From: Myrica gale
Taxonomy: Eukaryota > Streptophyta > Magnoliopsida > Fagales > Myricaceae
DNA: 64,000 nucleotides
Direction of reading: 5' to 3'
Assembly (NCBI GenBank): GCA_963930655.1
Contig: OZ005612.1
Span: 18,171,001 to 18,235,000 of the forward strand
Position numbers and translations under genes: made by a program
Part shown: in pieces, positions 36,881 to 49,093 of the stretch
How positions within the stretch are numbered: the stretch's first letter is position 1
How the letters are laid out: the number at the start of each line of letters is the position of its first letter
Notes under the pieces: model-generated
What the model was told of the DNA's origin: nothing
Seen by the model: only the letters and a program-made list of their open reading frames with translations
Database searches by the model: none

Positions 36881-37127
36881 TAGAGATACTGGTCTAATGT
36901 TCTTGAAAATATTTTTTAATTTCAATTTTTTTTTTCTAATTTAATCATGAATTTTTTTATGAAAAAATATTTCAATTTCTCAATTTCTAAAAAAAACTTT
37001 TAGAAAAATTTATAAAAATTGTTCTCACAAAAATGTTATTTTAAATTTTTTTTTTACTCTCACATCATTCAAAAGTTAAGGTGATGTTTGGGAAGCAAAA
37101 AATTTCCATGTTAATAAATTTTTAGAA

Positions 37128-38246
37128 AAAAATGGCATTTTAGTCCTTAGATTTTACCACATTCTATTTTTTAGTCCATAGATTTCATTTTTTTAATATT
37201 TTGGTCTTTACATTTTTTATTTTTTGAAAAAAAGAACCCTTCTATCAAGGCTTTCCTTAATGGCAGCTCCTGCCAGGTCATAATTGTGACATGTCATGTC
37301 CAACTTAGCACTGCCACGTCTCACGAGAAAATGATATTTTAGTCCTTAAATTTTACCACATTTTAATATTTAGTCCCTATATTTCAATTTTTTAAATTTT
37401 AATCCTTACATTTTTTTTAAGTTTATGTGGGATCCAAGAAGAAAGGGCATTTTTTCAATTTTTGGGAACTCGTTACTCCTCTATCTATCATGCGGGGGTG
37501 CTTAAGATTGTGACTTATAGTTTAAAATTTTGACAACACCGTAAAAATTTTCAAACAACTTATTGATTTATTAATTTCTTTATGCAAATAAATTAAAATA
37601 AAAACTTATAAATCAAGATATAGTTAAGAAAATGGTGATTTGTTTATGCTACACGCACTAATATGGTGGTACTAATATTAATATGGTATTGTCAAAGGAG
37701 TAGTTACTATGTTTTTAGGATAAATACAGTTTGTATCATTCAACTATGAGTCTTGACACTTTGTACAACAAATTATTGTTTTTGTCACATTGTATCTAAA
37801 AACTATTAATTTCAGATACTTCACATAATTAATTAAAAATTTCCTTAAATTTTGAAGAAAATTAATTTTTGACCTCCAAAATTACAGTAGACAAGTCAAC
37901 AGCCTAACAAAATGACTCTTTTGTCTAAAATTGAAAATGTAAATATCAAAATTTGAAAAATTGAAATCTAGGGACTAAAAAATAAAAGGTGATAAAATCT
38001 GAAGACTAAAATGTCATTTTCCGGTCTCCGAGGCCGTTTGGAACAAGTCTTTACTTATAGCTCATGAGACGTGGCAGTGCTGAGTTGGAATGACTTGGCA
38101 AAATATTGATCTGGAAAGAACTACCATTAAGAAAATAGACGGAGTTCTGATGGAATGATTCTTTTGTGTCAAAAATTAAAAATGTAAGGACCAAAAATAA
38201 AAAAAAAATTGAAATCTAGGGACTAAATAATAAAATGTCATTTTCC
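37128..38246. mobile_element. Foldback element of about 1.1 kb with arms of about 200 bp
   Basis: 37128-37335 (ATGGCATTTTAGTCCTTAG, then GGCAGCTCCTGCCAGGTCA and GCACTGCCACGTCTCACGAG) is mirrored by about 38050-38246. Extra partial copies of the TTAGTCCCTAGATTTCAA motif lie inside. The core is AT-rich and without coding capacity. The element appears to lie inside an older repeat whose ends are AGGTGATGTTTGGGAAGC (37079) and AACAATCACCT (38570). Confidence 0.7.
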
Positions 38247-39444
38247 CAAAATTTTATAATGTGTTAAAAAGTGAAATGTGAGAAGATTTGATATTATTTT
38301 TTTTTTATGAAAAATATTGAATTCTCTTGGTAATGGATTGAAATTTGTGTGAAAATTTTAAAATTTGATATTATTAAATGAAATTTTTTAATGATAAAAT
38401 TTGTTAACATGTAGAGAGAAAATATGATATAATTTTTTAAAATAAAAAATAGTTAAAGTTTGTGCGATAATGTGTTCGAATTTGAGTGAAAATTTTGAAT
38501 TTTGAAGTTTGGTTAAAATTTTAACTTTTTAATTTTTTTTATAAATAAACAATCACCTAAATTTCAAAAACCACAAATGTTAACGAGATCATATTGGAGA
38601 TTTTTTCGAGGTCGATTTTTGTCCTGTTAAAAACCACATTTGTTGCCTCGTTAAGTAATCAGAAAAAGAAAATGGCTTCGGCAAACGACAACAGTTTATT
38701 GTCCAACGACATAAACTCTCGGTCCCAACTGTCCGCTCTTCTCCTTTGTAAGTTCATCTATTTTTCCGCCCTTCCTAGTTCTTCCTCCATATCTCCCGAC
38801 CCGAGCCCTTCACACACACAACCAGACCCACATCACCCACCTCCGGTCACCCGCTAACGCCAACCGCAACCATCAGACACCCCCAACTTTAACCAAATTC
38901 AGATGTGTTATTGTAGTGATCCCGAATGTAAGTAAGGGCAAAAGAAGAACGGTAGTGTTTGGCAAAAAGAAAAGAAAAGAATAAATGAAATTGTAACTGC
39001 TTTATTCGAGAGAGAGCTCCAATTCATTTGATTTACTGTAATGATTTTTCCATGCTCCTCTCCTCTGTGTACAAATTTCGCCATGTGTATGTATGTCTAT
39101 GGACGCAGAAAAAAAAAAGTATGTATGTCTATGGGCTAAGGCCCTTAATTGAATTAAAACAGGAAATAAAGATAGCAGACGGACCAGCTAAATGGGCTTA
39201 CAAATGCAATAAAGCAGTAGCCCATGAGAACCCATTGTCCAACCCACAACTTGGAGACACCACGTGAAAGACAGCTTCTTCACTTCCCAAAGGCAACGTC
39301 CGTGTTCGACAACTTCTGCGTTCGTGTTCCAATTCCACGCCGTGTTCTTTTCATCTTCTACATACCCCTAACATCCCTCATCGTCCCCTAATACCCTTGA
39401 TTCCAGTTGGGATCACAACAGTTCTACGGGGCTGTGAGCTAACC
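38247..39444. other. Spacer before the retrotransposon
   Basis: No recognised gene. An ATG at 38672 opens a short serine/proline-rich frame (MASANDNSLLSNDI to about 38857) with no known relative. It could be the start of a lost gene, but nothing supports this. Confidence 0.4.
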
Positions 39445-39876
39445 TGTCACGAGACCGTGGAAGTAGAGGAAAGAAGGGAAAGATAGAAAACCTAAGATCT
39501 AGTTGCAGATCTGTAGTTCGGGGGTGTTGGTGTTTTTGTCGTTGACTGGGTGTTTTGGCTGACCAGATTGTTGGACCGGGTTAAGTCATGGGCTATGTTA
39601 TTGCTTTCTAGTTAGTTTCCTTTTCGTTATCAGCCATTGGGCTTTTCTCTTTTGTTTTGCTTGGTTTACATTTGGCCATTTTCTAGGCCGGGTTATGGGC
39701 TTGTATAAAGCACCTTACAACTGAGTAAATGATATGGAAAAATCTTGCTGTTAAAAGCTAAAGGAGGTCGACTCCCTCGAATGAGTCACGAGCTTTACCG
39801 ATTCTTTCTAGCCAAACAAACACTATTCCATTACAATTCATACGCAAAAACCCACAAATCACTAAAGTTCTTTACA
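39445..39876 (+). repeat. 5' LTR
   Basis: 432 bp starting TGTCACGAGACC and ending TTCTTTACA. It holds TTGTATAAAGCACC near 39700, a likely TATA box for the element's transcript. Confidence 0.95.
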
Positions 39877-39878
39877 TT

Positions 39879-39890
39879 TGGTATCAGAGC
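39879..39890 (+). promoter_or_regulatory. Primer binding site, initiator tRNA-Met type
   Basis: TGGTATCAGAGC, two bases after the 5' LTR, is the standard plant PBS complementary to the 3' end of initiator tRNA-Met. Confidence 0.9.
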
Positions 39891-39901
39891 GTACGATCAT
39901 C

Positions 39902-42900
39902 ATGACCCAAGGCAATAGATTAACACAGTTGGAAGAGACTGTCAACCACATGCAGACTCAACAAGCCAAACATCAAACCACGCTTGACGCCATGTCTCAA
40001 CAGTTGCTGCAGATTGCTGAGAGCATCAAGTCCTTATCCATTTCACAAGGAAAGCAACATGAGCATCAAGGAGGTTTTGGAGTACCATCTGGTTCTGGTG
40101 GAGCTTCAGGCAACCCGGAAGGAGATCTGAGAAGTGGAGACCAGGAGCCACTTGGAGCTCAAGGAGAGAATGCATCGGGCAGCAATGGCTTTCCTCAGTG
40201 TAAGCCCCTTAAGCTCGAATTTCCTAGGTTTGATGGTGAGAATCCTGCTGCTTGGATCTACAAAGCCAATCAGTTCTACAACTATTATCAAACACCTGCT
40301 GGACAGAAAATATTGTTAGCCTCATTCCACATGGAGGGGGATGCCTTGGTGTGGTTTCAAGACTCTGAAGAAGCGGGAGTTTTCACTAGCTGGGAGGCTT
40401 TTACCAAAGCCTTATATACTCGGTTTGGAGCTACTGTTTATGACGATCCTATGAAGGCTTTACATAGGCTGAGACAAACAGCCACTGTCATAGAGTACAA
40501 GACTCAATTTGAGGTGATATCCAATAGGATAAGGGAGTTGTCAGAGCATAATAAGTTAAGTTGTTTCATTAGTGGACTGAAGGATGAGATTCGGTTCCAA
40601 GTGAAACTCTTAAATCCCTCTAATCTTAATTCAGCTTTTGGTTTAGCCAAGATACAAGAAGAAAATGTGTCCATCATTAATAGGAGTCTCAGATCTGGAA
40701 ATTTGGAAATGGGAAGGAATCAAGGTCCTATTGTAAGCAAAATTTATAACCAAAAAGGGGGAAATTCATTTCGGGGGGCTGCTGATTCTCAGCCTAGATT
40801 TCCCATTCAGAAGTTATCTCCAGCCCAAATGAAGGAAAGGAGAGATAAGGGTCTTTGTTATAATTGTGATGAGAAGTGGAACTTGCAACATAAGTGTACC
40901 GGGAAGAGGATTTATATGATGGAAGAGGTGGAATGGATAACAGAAGAGGAAGAAGAAGGGGATGAAGAAGTGCATGATGCACCTCCAGATGCAGAAGAAG
41001 GACACAATGTACCAGAAATATCTATCCATGCAATTTCAGGCACCCCTAAGCCGAGTACCATGAGGTTGATTGGGAAGATAGGGGTAAGTCAGGTGGTGGT
41101 CTTGGTAGATACCGGAAGCACCCATAATTTCTTAGATCCAGCTGTAGCTAAGAAGAACAACTTAGAGATTACCACATACAACAGACTACGTGTGAGAGTG
41201 GCCAATGGTGATACTATGATGGTTGATGGGGAATGTGGGAAGGTGAATGTCCAGATGCAAGGTCAGAAATATGAAGCTGATTTCTATTTGCTACCCTTAG
41301 GTGGGTGTGATGTAGTGTTGGGGGTAAGTTGGTTGAGTACCCTAGGGCCAATCTTATGGGACTTCATCAAGCTAACTATGACCTTTAATTACAAGGGCAA
41401 GGCAGTATTGATGCAGGGTTTAAGACCTAAGGAGTGGTCTATGTCAGAAGGACAGAATTTTCATGTCCATGCAGAGGTGGAAAGACAAGGAGTAATATTG
41501 CATGCTGTGCAATCAGTAGAAATGCAGTTAGAGGCAGAATTGGAACCTAAGGTGAAGGAACTGTTAGAACAATTTGAAGATATCTTTGCTGAACCGTGTG
41601 GGTTGCCCCCTCCTAGAAGCCATGATCATCAAATAATCCTCAAGGAAGGGACACTACCAGTGTGTGTACGTCCTTATAGGTATCCATTCTATCAAAAAGG
41701 GGAAATTGAAAGGATTGTTCGGGAGCTATTGGAGTTGGGAGCTATCAGGCCGAGTCAATCCCCCTTCTCCTCACCCGTGTTGTTGGTTAGGAAGGCGGAT
41801 GGGAGCTGGAGAATGTGTGTGGATTATCGGGCTTTAAATCAAGCTACGGTTAAGGATAAATATCCTATTCCAATTGTGGATGAGCTAATGGATGAGCTGC
41901 ATGGAGCTTCCATTTTTTCTAAGTTGGATCTTAGGTCCGGGTACCATCAAATAAGGATGAAGGCTGAAGATATTCCTAAGACTGCATTTAGGACTCATGA
42001 GGGTCACTACGAATTCTTGGTAATGCCCTTTGGGCTTACCAATGCGCCTTCCACCTTTCAAGGCCTTATGAACGATATATTCAGACCCTTCCTACGTAAG
42101 TTTGTCCTAGTATTTTTTGACGACATCTTAGTGTACAGCAAGGACTTACAAGAGCACTTGTTACATCTAAAAAAGGTCTTGAATATGCTGAGGCAGCACC
42201 AGTTGTATGCAAAAAAATCTAAGTGTCGTTTTGCCTACAGTGAAATTGATTACCTTGGACACTTAATTTCAGCCCAAGGGGTGAAGGCTGATCCCGGGAA
42301 GATTGAAGCCATGCTGAATTGGCCAGTTCCTAAGAACTTAAAGGCTCTAAGGGGGTTCCTAGGGCTCACGGGTTACTATAGGAAGTTCATTCAAGGTTAT
42401 GGGCGAATTGCAGCTCCCCTAACCCAACTATTGAAGAAGAATTCCTTCAGCTGGACTGAGGAGACCACCCAAGCCTTCCTACAACTCAAGCAAGCAGTCA
42501 CTAATCCCCCAGTTCTTGCCCTACCAGATTTTACTAAGACATTTTTAATCGAATGTGATGCGTGCGGTGGAGGTGTAGGGGCAGTGTTGATGCAACAGGG
42601 CAGACCTTTGGCTTACTTTAGCCAAGCCCTTAAAGGCCGATTATTACATCTCTCTACTTATGAGAAGGAGCTGTACGCTCTTGTATGTGCAGTGCAGAAA
42701 TGGCGTCCTTATTTAGTGGGGCAGACCTTTCAAATAAAGACTGACCAGCAGAGCTTGAAATTTTTGCTAGAACAGAAAGTGGGCACACCAGCCCAACAAA
42801 AGTGGCTTACTAAATTGCTCGGTTATGACTTTGCAATTGAATATAAGCAAGGCAAGGAGAATCGTGTGGCTGATGCACTTTCGAGGAGGGATGAGACTGT

Positions 42901-44365
42901 GGATGAAGGTACTCTCACAGCTATTACTTTTCCTAATCCACTATGGGTTGAAGACCTTAAACAGAGTTATGTAAGGGACCCCTCAGCCCAAGCTCTTATG
43001 TCTAAATCACAGCTGGGTACCAATGTGGTGTTGAGGAATGGCATCCTAGTACGCAAGGGGAAGATCTATGTGGGAACCTCAAAGGACTTGAGGCTGCAAC
43101 TTCTAGCTCATGTTCATTCTAGTCCTACTGCAGGGCACTCAGGGTATCGTAAGACTCTACACCGTGCTAGAAGTGAATTCTATTGGCCGGGAATGAAATC
43201 TGATATAAAAGCTTTTGTGCGTGAGTGTGATACATGTCAACGCAATAAATCAGAAAACTTGAAGCCTGCTGGACTCCTTCAACCCCTCCCTATCCCTGAC
43301 AGAGCTTGGACAGACATTGCTATGGATTTCATAGAAGGTCTTCCTACTTCTGATGGGTATACGGTTATCTTGGTGGTAGTGGACAGATTCACTAAATATG
43401 CCCATTTTGTAGCTATCTCCCACCCTTACACAGCTGTGACCATTGCTCAAAGCCTCCACTTTCATGTTTTCAAACTTCATGGTCTTCCACAAACCATTGT
43501 GTCAGACCGAGACCCCATTTTCCTTAGTAACTTTTGGACTGAATTATTTCAGTTACAGGGTACTATCTTAGCTCATTCCTCAGCTTATCATCCACAGAGT
43601 GATGGACAAACAGAGGTGGTCAACAAATGTGTGGGACAGTATTTGAGGTGCTATTGTGGAGAGAAGCCAAAATCATGGTCTCTGTGGCTACCTATGGCCG
43701 AGTGGTGGTACAACACTTGCCTACATTCTTCTACCCAAACTACACCGTTTGAAGCTCTCTATGGCTACCCACCCCCAAAACTCATACATTACATTCCAAA
43801 TACCACTCAAAATGCAGCAGTAGAGTCACAACTCAAGTCCAGAGATCAAATATTAGAATCTCTTAAACATAATCTTCAAGCAGCTCAAGAACGATATGCA
43901 GCTCAGTACAACAAGCATCATATTGAGAGGAATTTCGAGATTGGGGATTGGGTATACCTTCGGCTTCAACCTTACCGTCAGAAAACATTGGCTGCTAGGA
44001 AGAGCTTGAAGCTTTCTCCTCGGTTCTATGGTCCCTTCCAAGTGGCCCAGAAGATCGATCAGGTAGCTTACAAACTCCACCTTCCAGCCGACTCTCGGAT
44101 CCACCCAGTATTCCACGTCTCTTGTCTTAAACGCAAACTCGGCTCTCACACTGTTCATCTTCCAACTTTGCCACCAGTGGACAATGAACGAGCTGTCCAC
44201 GCCGAACCCGAACGCATCCTTGAGAGACGCTTTCGTCGGCAGGGGAATAGGGCTGTTACAGAAGTCTTGGTGAAATGGAGAGGGGCGGCTGATGCAGATT
44301 CTACGTGGGTGGCCTACTGGCGTTTACGGGAGGAATATCCCCACCTTGTGGGCAAGGTTCTCTAA
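39902..44365 (+). CDS. Gag-pol polyprotein of the Ty3/gypsy element
   Basis: One open frame of 1487 codons from the ATG at 39902, 12 bases after the PBS; the in-frame TTG upstream lies in the PBS and is not a likely start. Parts in order: a coiled-coil and Gly-rich N-terminus; the gag core (about 110-280); a zinc knuckle CYNC...HKC (about 318); an aspartic protease with DTGS (about 403); reverse transcriptase with [10 protein letters not shown] and FFDDILVYS (about 740); RNase H with ECDACGGG (about 883); integrase with an HHCC finger and a D,D,E core at MDFIEG, VSDRDP and GQTEVV (about 1140, 1200, 1236); and a chromodomain at the end (LVKWRG, DSTW). There are no internal stops or shifts. As in many Reina elements, gag and pol share one frame. 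Confidence 0.95.
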   Translation: MTQGNRLTQLEETVNHMQTQQAKHQTTLDAMSQQLLQIAESIKSLSISQGKQHEHQGGFGVPSGSGGASGNPEGDLRSGDQEPLGAQGENASGSNGFPQCKPLKLEFPRFDGENPAAWIYKANQFYNYYQTPAGQKILLASFHMEGDALVWFQDSEEAGVFTSWEAFTKALYTRFGATVYDDPMKALHRLRQTATVIEYKTQFEVISNRIRELSEHNKLSCFISGLKDEIRFQVKLLNPSNLNSAFGLAKIQEENVSIINRSLRSGNLEMGRNQGPIVSKIYNQKGGNSFRGAADSQPRFPIQKLSPAQMKERRDKGLCYNCDEKWNLQHKCTGKRIYMMEEVEWITEEEEEGDEEVHDAPPDAEEGHNVPEISIHAISGTPKPSTMRLIGKIGVSQVVVLVDTGSTHNFLDPAVAKKNNLEITTYNRLRVRVANGDTMMVDGECGKVNVQMQGQKYEADFYLLPLGGCDVVLGVSWLSTLGPILWDFIKLTMTFNYKGKAVLMQGLRPKEWSMSEGQNFHVHAEVERQGVILHAVQSVEMQLEAELEPKVKELLEQFEDIFAEPCGLPPPRSHDHQIILKEGTLPVCVRPYRYPFYQKGEIERIVRELLELGAIRPSQSPFSSPVLLVRKADGSWRMCVDYRALNQATVKDKYPIPIVDELMDELHGASIFSKLDLRSGYHQIRMKAEDIPKTAFRTHEGHYEFLVMPFGLTNAPSTFQGLMNDIFRPFLRKFVLVFFDDILVYSKDLQEHLLHLKKVLNMLRQHQLYAKKSKCRFAYSEIDYLGHLISAQGVKADPGKIEAMLNWPVPKNLKALRGFLGLTGYYRKFIQGYGRIAAPLTQLLKKNSFSWTEETTQAFLQLKQAVTNPPVLALPDFTKTFLIECDACGGGVGAVLMQQGRPLAYFSQALKGRLLHLSTYEKELYALVCAVQKWRPYLVGQTFQIKTDQQSLKFLLEQKVGTPAQQKWLTKLLGYDFAIEYKQGKENRVADALSRRDETVDEGTLTAITFPNPLWVEDLKQSYVRDPSAQALMSKSQLGTNVVLRNGILVRKGKIYVGTSKDLRLQLLAHVHSSPTAGHSGYRKTLHRARSEFYWPGMKSDIKAFVRECDTCQRNKSENLKPAGLLQPLPIPDRAWTDIAMDFIEGLPTSDGYTVILVVVDRFTKYAHFVAISHPYTAVTIAQSLHFHVFKLHGLPQTIVSDRDPIFLSNFWTELFQLQGTILAHSSAYHPQSDGQTEVVNKCVGQYLRCYCGEKPKSWSLWLPMAEWWYNTCLHSSTQTTPFEALYGYPPPKLIHYIPNTTQNAAVESQLKSRDQILESLKHNLQAAQERYAAQYNKHHIERNFEIGDWVYLRLQPYRQKTLAARKSLKLSPRFYGPFQVAQKIDQVAYKLHLPADSRIHPVFHVSCLKRKLGSHTVHLPTLPPVDNERAVHAEPERILERRFRRQGNRAVTEVLVKWRGAADADSTWVAYWRLREEYPHLVGKVL

Positions 44366-44376
44366 GGGGAAGGGAA
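44364..44376 (+). promoter_or_regulatory. Polypurine tract of the retrotransposon
   Basis: AAGGGGAAGGGAA directly abuts the 3' LTR and overlaps the stop codon of the polyprotein. It would prime plus-strand DNA synthesis. Confidence 0.9.
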
Positions 44377-44808
44377 TGTCACGAGACCGTGGAAGTAGAG
44401 GAAAGAAGGGAAAGATAGAAAACCTAAGATCTAGTTGCAGATCTGTAGTTCGGGGGTGTTGGTGTTTTTGTCGTTGACTGGGTGTTTTGGCTGACCAGAT
44501 TGTTGGACCGGGTTAAGTCATGGGCTATGTTATTGCTTTCTAGTTAGTTTCCTTTTCGTTATCAGCCATTGGGCTTTTCTCTTTTGTTTTGCTTGGTTTA
44601 CATTTGGCCATTTTCTAGGCCGGGTTATGGGCTTGTATAAAGCACCTTACAACTGAGTAAATGATATGGAAAAATCTTGCTGTTAAAAGCTAAAGGAGGT
44701 CGACTCCCTCGAATGAGTCACGAGCTTTACCGATTCTTTCTAGCCAAACAAACACTATTCCATTACAATTCATACGCAAAAACTCACAAATCACTAAAGT
44801 TCTTTACA
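44377..44808 (+). repeat. 3' LTR
   Basis: 432 bp, differing from the 5' LTR at one position (44784). Confidence 0.95.
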
Positions 44809-44813
44809 TAACC

Positions 44814-46150
44814 CCTCTAGGGCCTAGGCTAGGGTAGAAAAAGTAAGGTAATTTTTCAAAATTTCCCAGTCTAAGTGCTTGATTAATGTCTATACATGAT
44901 GGTAAGTAATAATATAGAGAATGGAAGTTGATAATGCCAAGTTGTTGACACTTACGCGGCTATGCCTTTCGAGTTGAATTATATGAAATTATGTTAAAGA
45001 TGTATGTATTTGGGAACTAATGGAGACGAAAACCACGAAGGCCGTATCATACACCGCACACTCTTAACTTCTTGAAGAAAAATTGGATTTTCTATAGGTG
45101 AGTTGAATGCATGTCCGAATTAGAGTCGATGTTGTGTATCGAGTGTTGGAAGGCCGTAAAGACCCAATTTTTGTTTTTTTATTTGTTTTTCTTTCCAAGG
45201 CCAGAGGAGCAGCTCGGGCATTGGGCAGATCAAGTGCTCTCAGTTGGGACTGAGACCAAGGCAACGGGGAAATTCTAGGGTCTTAGAGGTTGTGGGATCT
45301 TAGATACAACAAGCAGAAACCCAGGTTTTAATTTGAAATCTCCTTCCAGCGGGCGGCCCGCACCCAGGTTTTTTTTTTTACTGTAATTGCCCCAAAAGAG
45401 AAAGCATTTACTTTGACAGATTTAGAGTTCATACTACTTTTATTGTTTAATCTGCCTATTAAGCCTTGTGGTCCTGTTTAATGTGCCTACGATCTTAGCT
45501 CAACATGTCGGGAATATAAGCAGAAAAATACAAAAGACATTACTTTGCTGAAAACATGAAGCATACAGCACATGTTTTTGCTTCAACTGGATGCCCCCTT
45601 TTATAGTCGGTTATGATAACGGTTTTGGTTGGTTCAATTTGTCTTTACGCATTTTCTTGTACATATTCTGTTCTTATTTTGTTCCAGTATTGTGAATCCT
45701 TGGTATTTGAAGGTTCTCGAAGAATTAGATGTCAGTTGGCAAATAGTTTGTCTATCTATGAGAATTACATATGGAATTGATGGTCCACTGTGTTAAATAT
45801 GATACAGTTTTCATTTTGGACTACAATTGCAGTCTTTGGTACGATTTTGAATTTATTTTTAGACTTTATTCATCCTGGATTCTATGGTTTACGATGAATA
45901 GCCTCCTATTTAATGACAGATTATTGCTGAGAAGAAACCTTTATTAGGCTTCCCTAACTCCTATTGCATAGATACAAATGATTTCCTTGATATCGGACCA
46001 ATACTTGATGCTGTTGAAAACAGTCTCTTTACCTAACACAACTTTTAACTTTGTGTCGAATTGCATTCCTCATAACTAATTAGGTGTTGGTTTCTTCAGA
46101 TTACAGCCTTCTTGCAGCTAATTGTTTTATAGCAGCAAGGGGGCCCCAAG
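44814..46150. other. Spacer and upstream region of MED32
   Basis: No gene seen. A pyrimidine stretch and TTCTTCAG at about 46093-46100, just before ATTACAGCC, could be the 3' end of an intron in the 5' leader of MED32. The short minus ORF at 45064-45264 has no recognisable content. Confidence 0.45.
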
Positions 46151-46588
46151 ATGGACAACATAGTAGATTCTCTGGACAACTCATATCAGGAGTTTGTTGT
46201 TGCAGCAGCTAATGTGCTTGAAGCCAAGGAGATATCTGGTGGCCAGAAAACAGCAGCCACAGATGATGCTCTAGAAAACTTTAAGCAGAAGTGGGAGTTG
46301 TTCAGAGTGGCTTGTGACCAAGCAGAGGAGTTTGTCGAGTCTGTGAAGCAAAGGATAGGATCGGAGTGCCTTATGGATGAAGCAACTGGCTCTCTGTCTG
46401 AGAAGTCAGGGCAGGCTGCCACAACCGGTCTTCCACACATTAATGCGGTCCGGTTGGAACAGATGAGTAAGGCTGTCCGATGTATTGTGATTGGACTACA
46501 GCAAGGTTCTGGAACTAGTGCTGGTGCAGCCCATGCCCACCCTTCTGCTCCTTTTGATGCTAGGTTCTCTGAAGATGCAGCTCCATAA
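46151..46588 (+). CDS. MED32: Mediator complex subunit 32
   Basis: A single-exon frame of 145 residues starting MDNIVDSLDNSYQEF, matching plant MED32 throughout: AAANVLEAKE, ALENFKQKWELFRVACDQ, EEFVESVKQRIGSECL, DEATGS, TGLPHINAVRLEQMSKAVR. The middle is helical and likely coiled coil, and the C-terminus is Ala/Gly/Ser-rich. MED32 is a plant subunit of the Mediator tail region that links transcription factors to RNA polymerase II in the nucleus (family knowledge). No motif is missing. A broken paralogue lies 9.7 kb upstream at 36478, and the retrotransposon sits between the two. Confidence 0.95.
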   Translation: MDNIVDSLDNSYQEFVVAAANVLEAKEISGGQKTAATDDALENFKQKWELFRVACDQAEEFVESVKQRIGSECLMDEATGSLSEKSGQAATTGLPHINAVRLEQMSKAVRCIVIGLQQGSGTSAGAAHAHPSAPFDARFSEDAAP

Positions 46589-48211
46589 GTATATCTGGTA
46601 TATCATAACAAATAAGGCATGCTTTTGTTGTTTTCCAATCGGCTTGGAATGAATGGTGGCTCTTGTTACACAATTGGAGGTGTTTGAAACGAATGAAATA
46701 CCATGAAGGAGATTAATTTCCTAACCCGTGACGAACTTTACCTGTAGGAAATATTCATTGTTCTTCATTGGCTTCTTAGGGAAGCATTATCCTTCATGGA
46801 TTCAATGTCCTCTCCTTTGGTTTTTAACAGAAATTAAAAGTTGACAAGAGAGATTCCCACTCAACATTCACAGCATATAACTTAGGATCTTTTATCAGTA
46901 GATTAACTGTCAGTGTAATCTCTGAACTGGTGATGGCTTGTTTTTTGCTGTCACAGTGCTGGAGTTCTAGACTAGCAAAGTATGCAGGGACGAGCATGGC
47001 CAAGTGAATATCTTCCTTGGAGATCAATGATGCGAAGACTTAAAGTACACAAGATGGAGGCCTTATATTTCCAGTTGTCGACGGTTTGATCCGAGAGCCG
47101 CAAACTTTGGGCATGACTAGCAATCTTGAGGAAAGGAGAAGTTTACATGGAGTTGGGATCTTTCATTGTAAATTTAACCACCCTTCTAGCTACCTTTGGT
47201 CTGTAAAACGACATAGGAGGGTCATGCTAACAACTATATGAAGTTATATAATTTCAAGTTCTTCTCCCTTGTTATGTATTTACCAATTTACTTTTTGTGA
47301 TTTGGTTAATCATTTTGTCAAATCAACTTGACGAAGGCTAATAATGGGTTGGGGATTCGTGATGTAATGCGTATAATGACCAAGCATAAAAAATATCAGC
47401 TCCTACGATGTGGAAAAAATGAACTTTCCGATCAAAGGGGGTAAATATGTCGATTCAAACCGTCCGATAAAAAAAGATCTTCGGAGAAAACACCATTGTA
47501 GCTGAACTGCGGTACGTAGGACGTACTATGATTCACCGTTGAAAGTTTAACACGTGGCACATCTGTAGCGAGAGATTTCCCCCCTTATCACATTTGTGTC
47601 TGAGGCTCAGAGGGCATGTATATATATATATATAGGAGTCGCTCTTACGTTGTACACTGACTTGTAGGATTCGATTCAGCGACAGGCCTAACGACAAAAG
47701 GAAAAAGAAAAGAAAAAAGACGAATAAACGGCGACAGGGAGCGGCTTTGCAGAGGTGCATAAATTTTGCCGGGTTTTTCTGCTCGTTTTCTATCAATCGC
47801 ACTCCTTTTGCTGCGTCTGTTTTTGTTTATAGATTAGCATAGGTTACAGACATTATTAGTGAAGTTACTAGAGACGGTGGTTTAAAATAAATATTAAGAA
47901 AATTGATAATTTAAAGGATATTTGAGTATGAAAATTGAAATTTGTGAAATATTATAAATTAAATATATTTTATGAGAATAGGTAAAAAAGTAATTTTTTT
48001 TAATAAATATTATAATAATAAAAAAATTATACAATAAATTTTTTAATATTAATCTCAAATAATTAAACCGTTCAAACAAATCGTTCCTCACTAAATTTTA
48101 ATACTATTAGATGAAATGGTGATTAAATTTAATTTTTTTATTCTTTATCACTACAAACATATAATTTTAACTTTTAACTTTATACTTTAATACTTAGTTA
48201 ATTTTTTAACA
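46589..48211. other. Spacer between MED32 and LEW1
   Basis: The MED32 3' region and AT-rich DNA (very AT-rich at 47880-48240). A short TA repeat lies at about 47620-47634. ORFs at 46824-47027 and 47533-47802 have no recognisable content. Confidence 0.5.
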
Positions 48212-48366
48212 CAATAAAATTTCACGTTAATATATTAATCTAAGTCAGCGAATCCTAATTAACAGGAGAGTTATAAAACGAAGCAGTTTGAATATCTTCA
48301 TTTGAAAAGCAACGAATCGACTTTGCAGCAAAACGACTAACTAAAAAAAAAAAGGACTCACAGAGT
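48212..48366 (+). repeat. Left arm of the inverted repeat around the LEW1 upstream region
   Basis: Contains AATATCTTCATTTGAAA and TTGCAGCAAAACGACTAACT. It is the complement of 48943-49093 with moderate divergence. Confidence 0.8.
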
Positions 48367-48942
48367 ACCTTCGACCTCTCTGCATCCCTGCCTCTGGTTC
48401 TCTCTCTCCCAGCCACCAGGTCAGACCAGCTCCTCTCTCTCTCAGCTAACTAGGGTTTGAATTTCAATAAGCCTTAAATGCAAAGCTTTGCTTCCATGAA
48501 TTTCTGGTGGTTTGGGAGCTTTCGCATGTAATTCCCACTCTCTGTAAACATCTCTCTCTCTCTCTCACTATGTGTTTGTTAATGGGTTAGTGATTTTCGT
48601 GAAATTCCACTTTTCCGTACTCTCCCTCGCACGGTCACACCCTCTCGGTGCTTTGCGAACCAACCGAGCCCGAGCTCACCAATCCAAGAGAGCTTCTTGG
48701 GCTGGTGAGAGGCCGTGGGTGGATGCTCTGGGGTTATTGCTCTTTTAATTCCTTAATGTTTCACTGCTGGGTTTTGGATGCGGATAATATCGGGTGATGA
48801 ATGGTCTAGAAGTTTGATACTTGGTTGTGCTGTTGGGAAATACGATGTTTTTTTTTTGAAAAACATGGGTTTTATGTTGTTTCGTCAGGTTTTGGATACG
48901 TTGAAGGTAATCAGCCTATGGATATATTTTGATGTTATTCGT
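48367..48942 (+). promoter_or_regulatory. Probable promoter and non-coding first exon of LEW1
   Basis: CT-rich blocks at 48380-48460 and 48550-48570 look like a plant 5' leader. The first coding exon begins right after a TTTTCAG acceptor at 49515, so a leader intron of about 1 kb is likely; candidate donors lie at about 48530-48710. The exact start site cannot be fixed. Confidence 0.4.
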
Positions 48943-49093
48943 CTCTGTTAGTCTTTTTTTAGTTAGTCGTTTTGCTGCAAGTCGTTTTGTTGCATTTCAA
49001 ATGAAGATATCCAAACTCCTTCGTTTCATAGCTCTCTTCTTGACTGGGATACGCTGATGTGGATTAATGAGGCTGACGTGGAGTTTTATTCCA
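48943..49093 (-). repeat. Right arm of the inverted repeat around the LEW1 upstream region
   Basis: Mirror of 48212-48366, sharing AGTTAGTCGTTTTGCTGCAA and TTTCAAATGAAGATAT. It would lie in the leader intron of LEW1. Confidence 0.8.

Larger units (their letters stand above)
39445..44808 (+). mobile_element. Full-length Ty3/gypsy chromovirus (Reina-like), young
   Basis: Two LTRs of 432 bp each (39445-39876, 44377-44808), both TG...CA. TAACC at 39440-39444 and 44809-44813 is the 5-bp target duplication. The order is LTR, PBS, one gag-pol frame with protease, RT, RNase H, integrase and C-terminal chromodomain, then polypurine tract and LTR. This is the plan of Ty3/gypsy chromoviruses. The compact size (5,364 bp) and short LTRs suit the Reina clade rather than Tekay or CRM. 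The two LTRs differ by one base (39852 C, 44784 T), so insertion was recent. All known parts for autonomous movement are intact. Confidence 0.95.

Noticed and set aside
38594-38857. Serine/proline-rich ORF before the retrotransposon
   Set aside because: No splice signals in order, no similarity known, and compositional bias explains the openness.
39878-39901. TTG start of the polyprotein, 8 codons upstream
   Set aside because: It falls in the primer binding site. The first ATG is at 39902.
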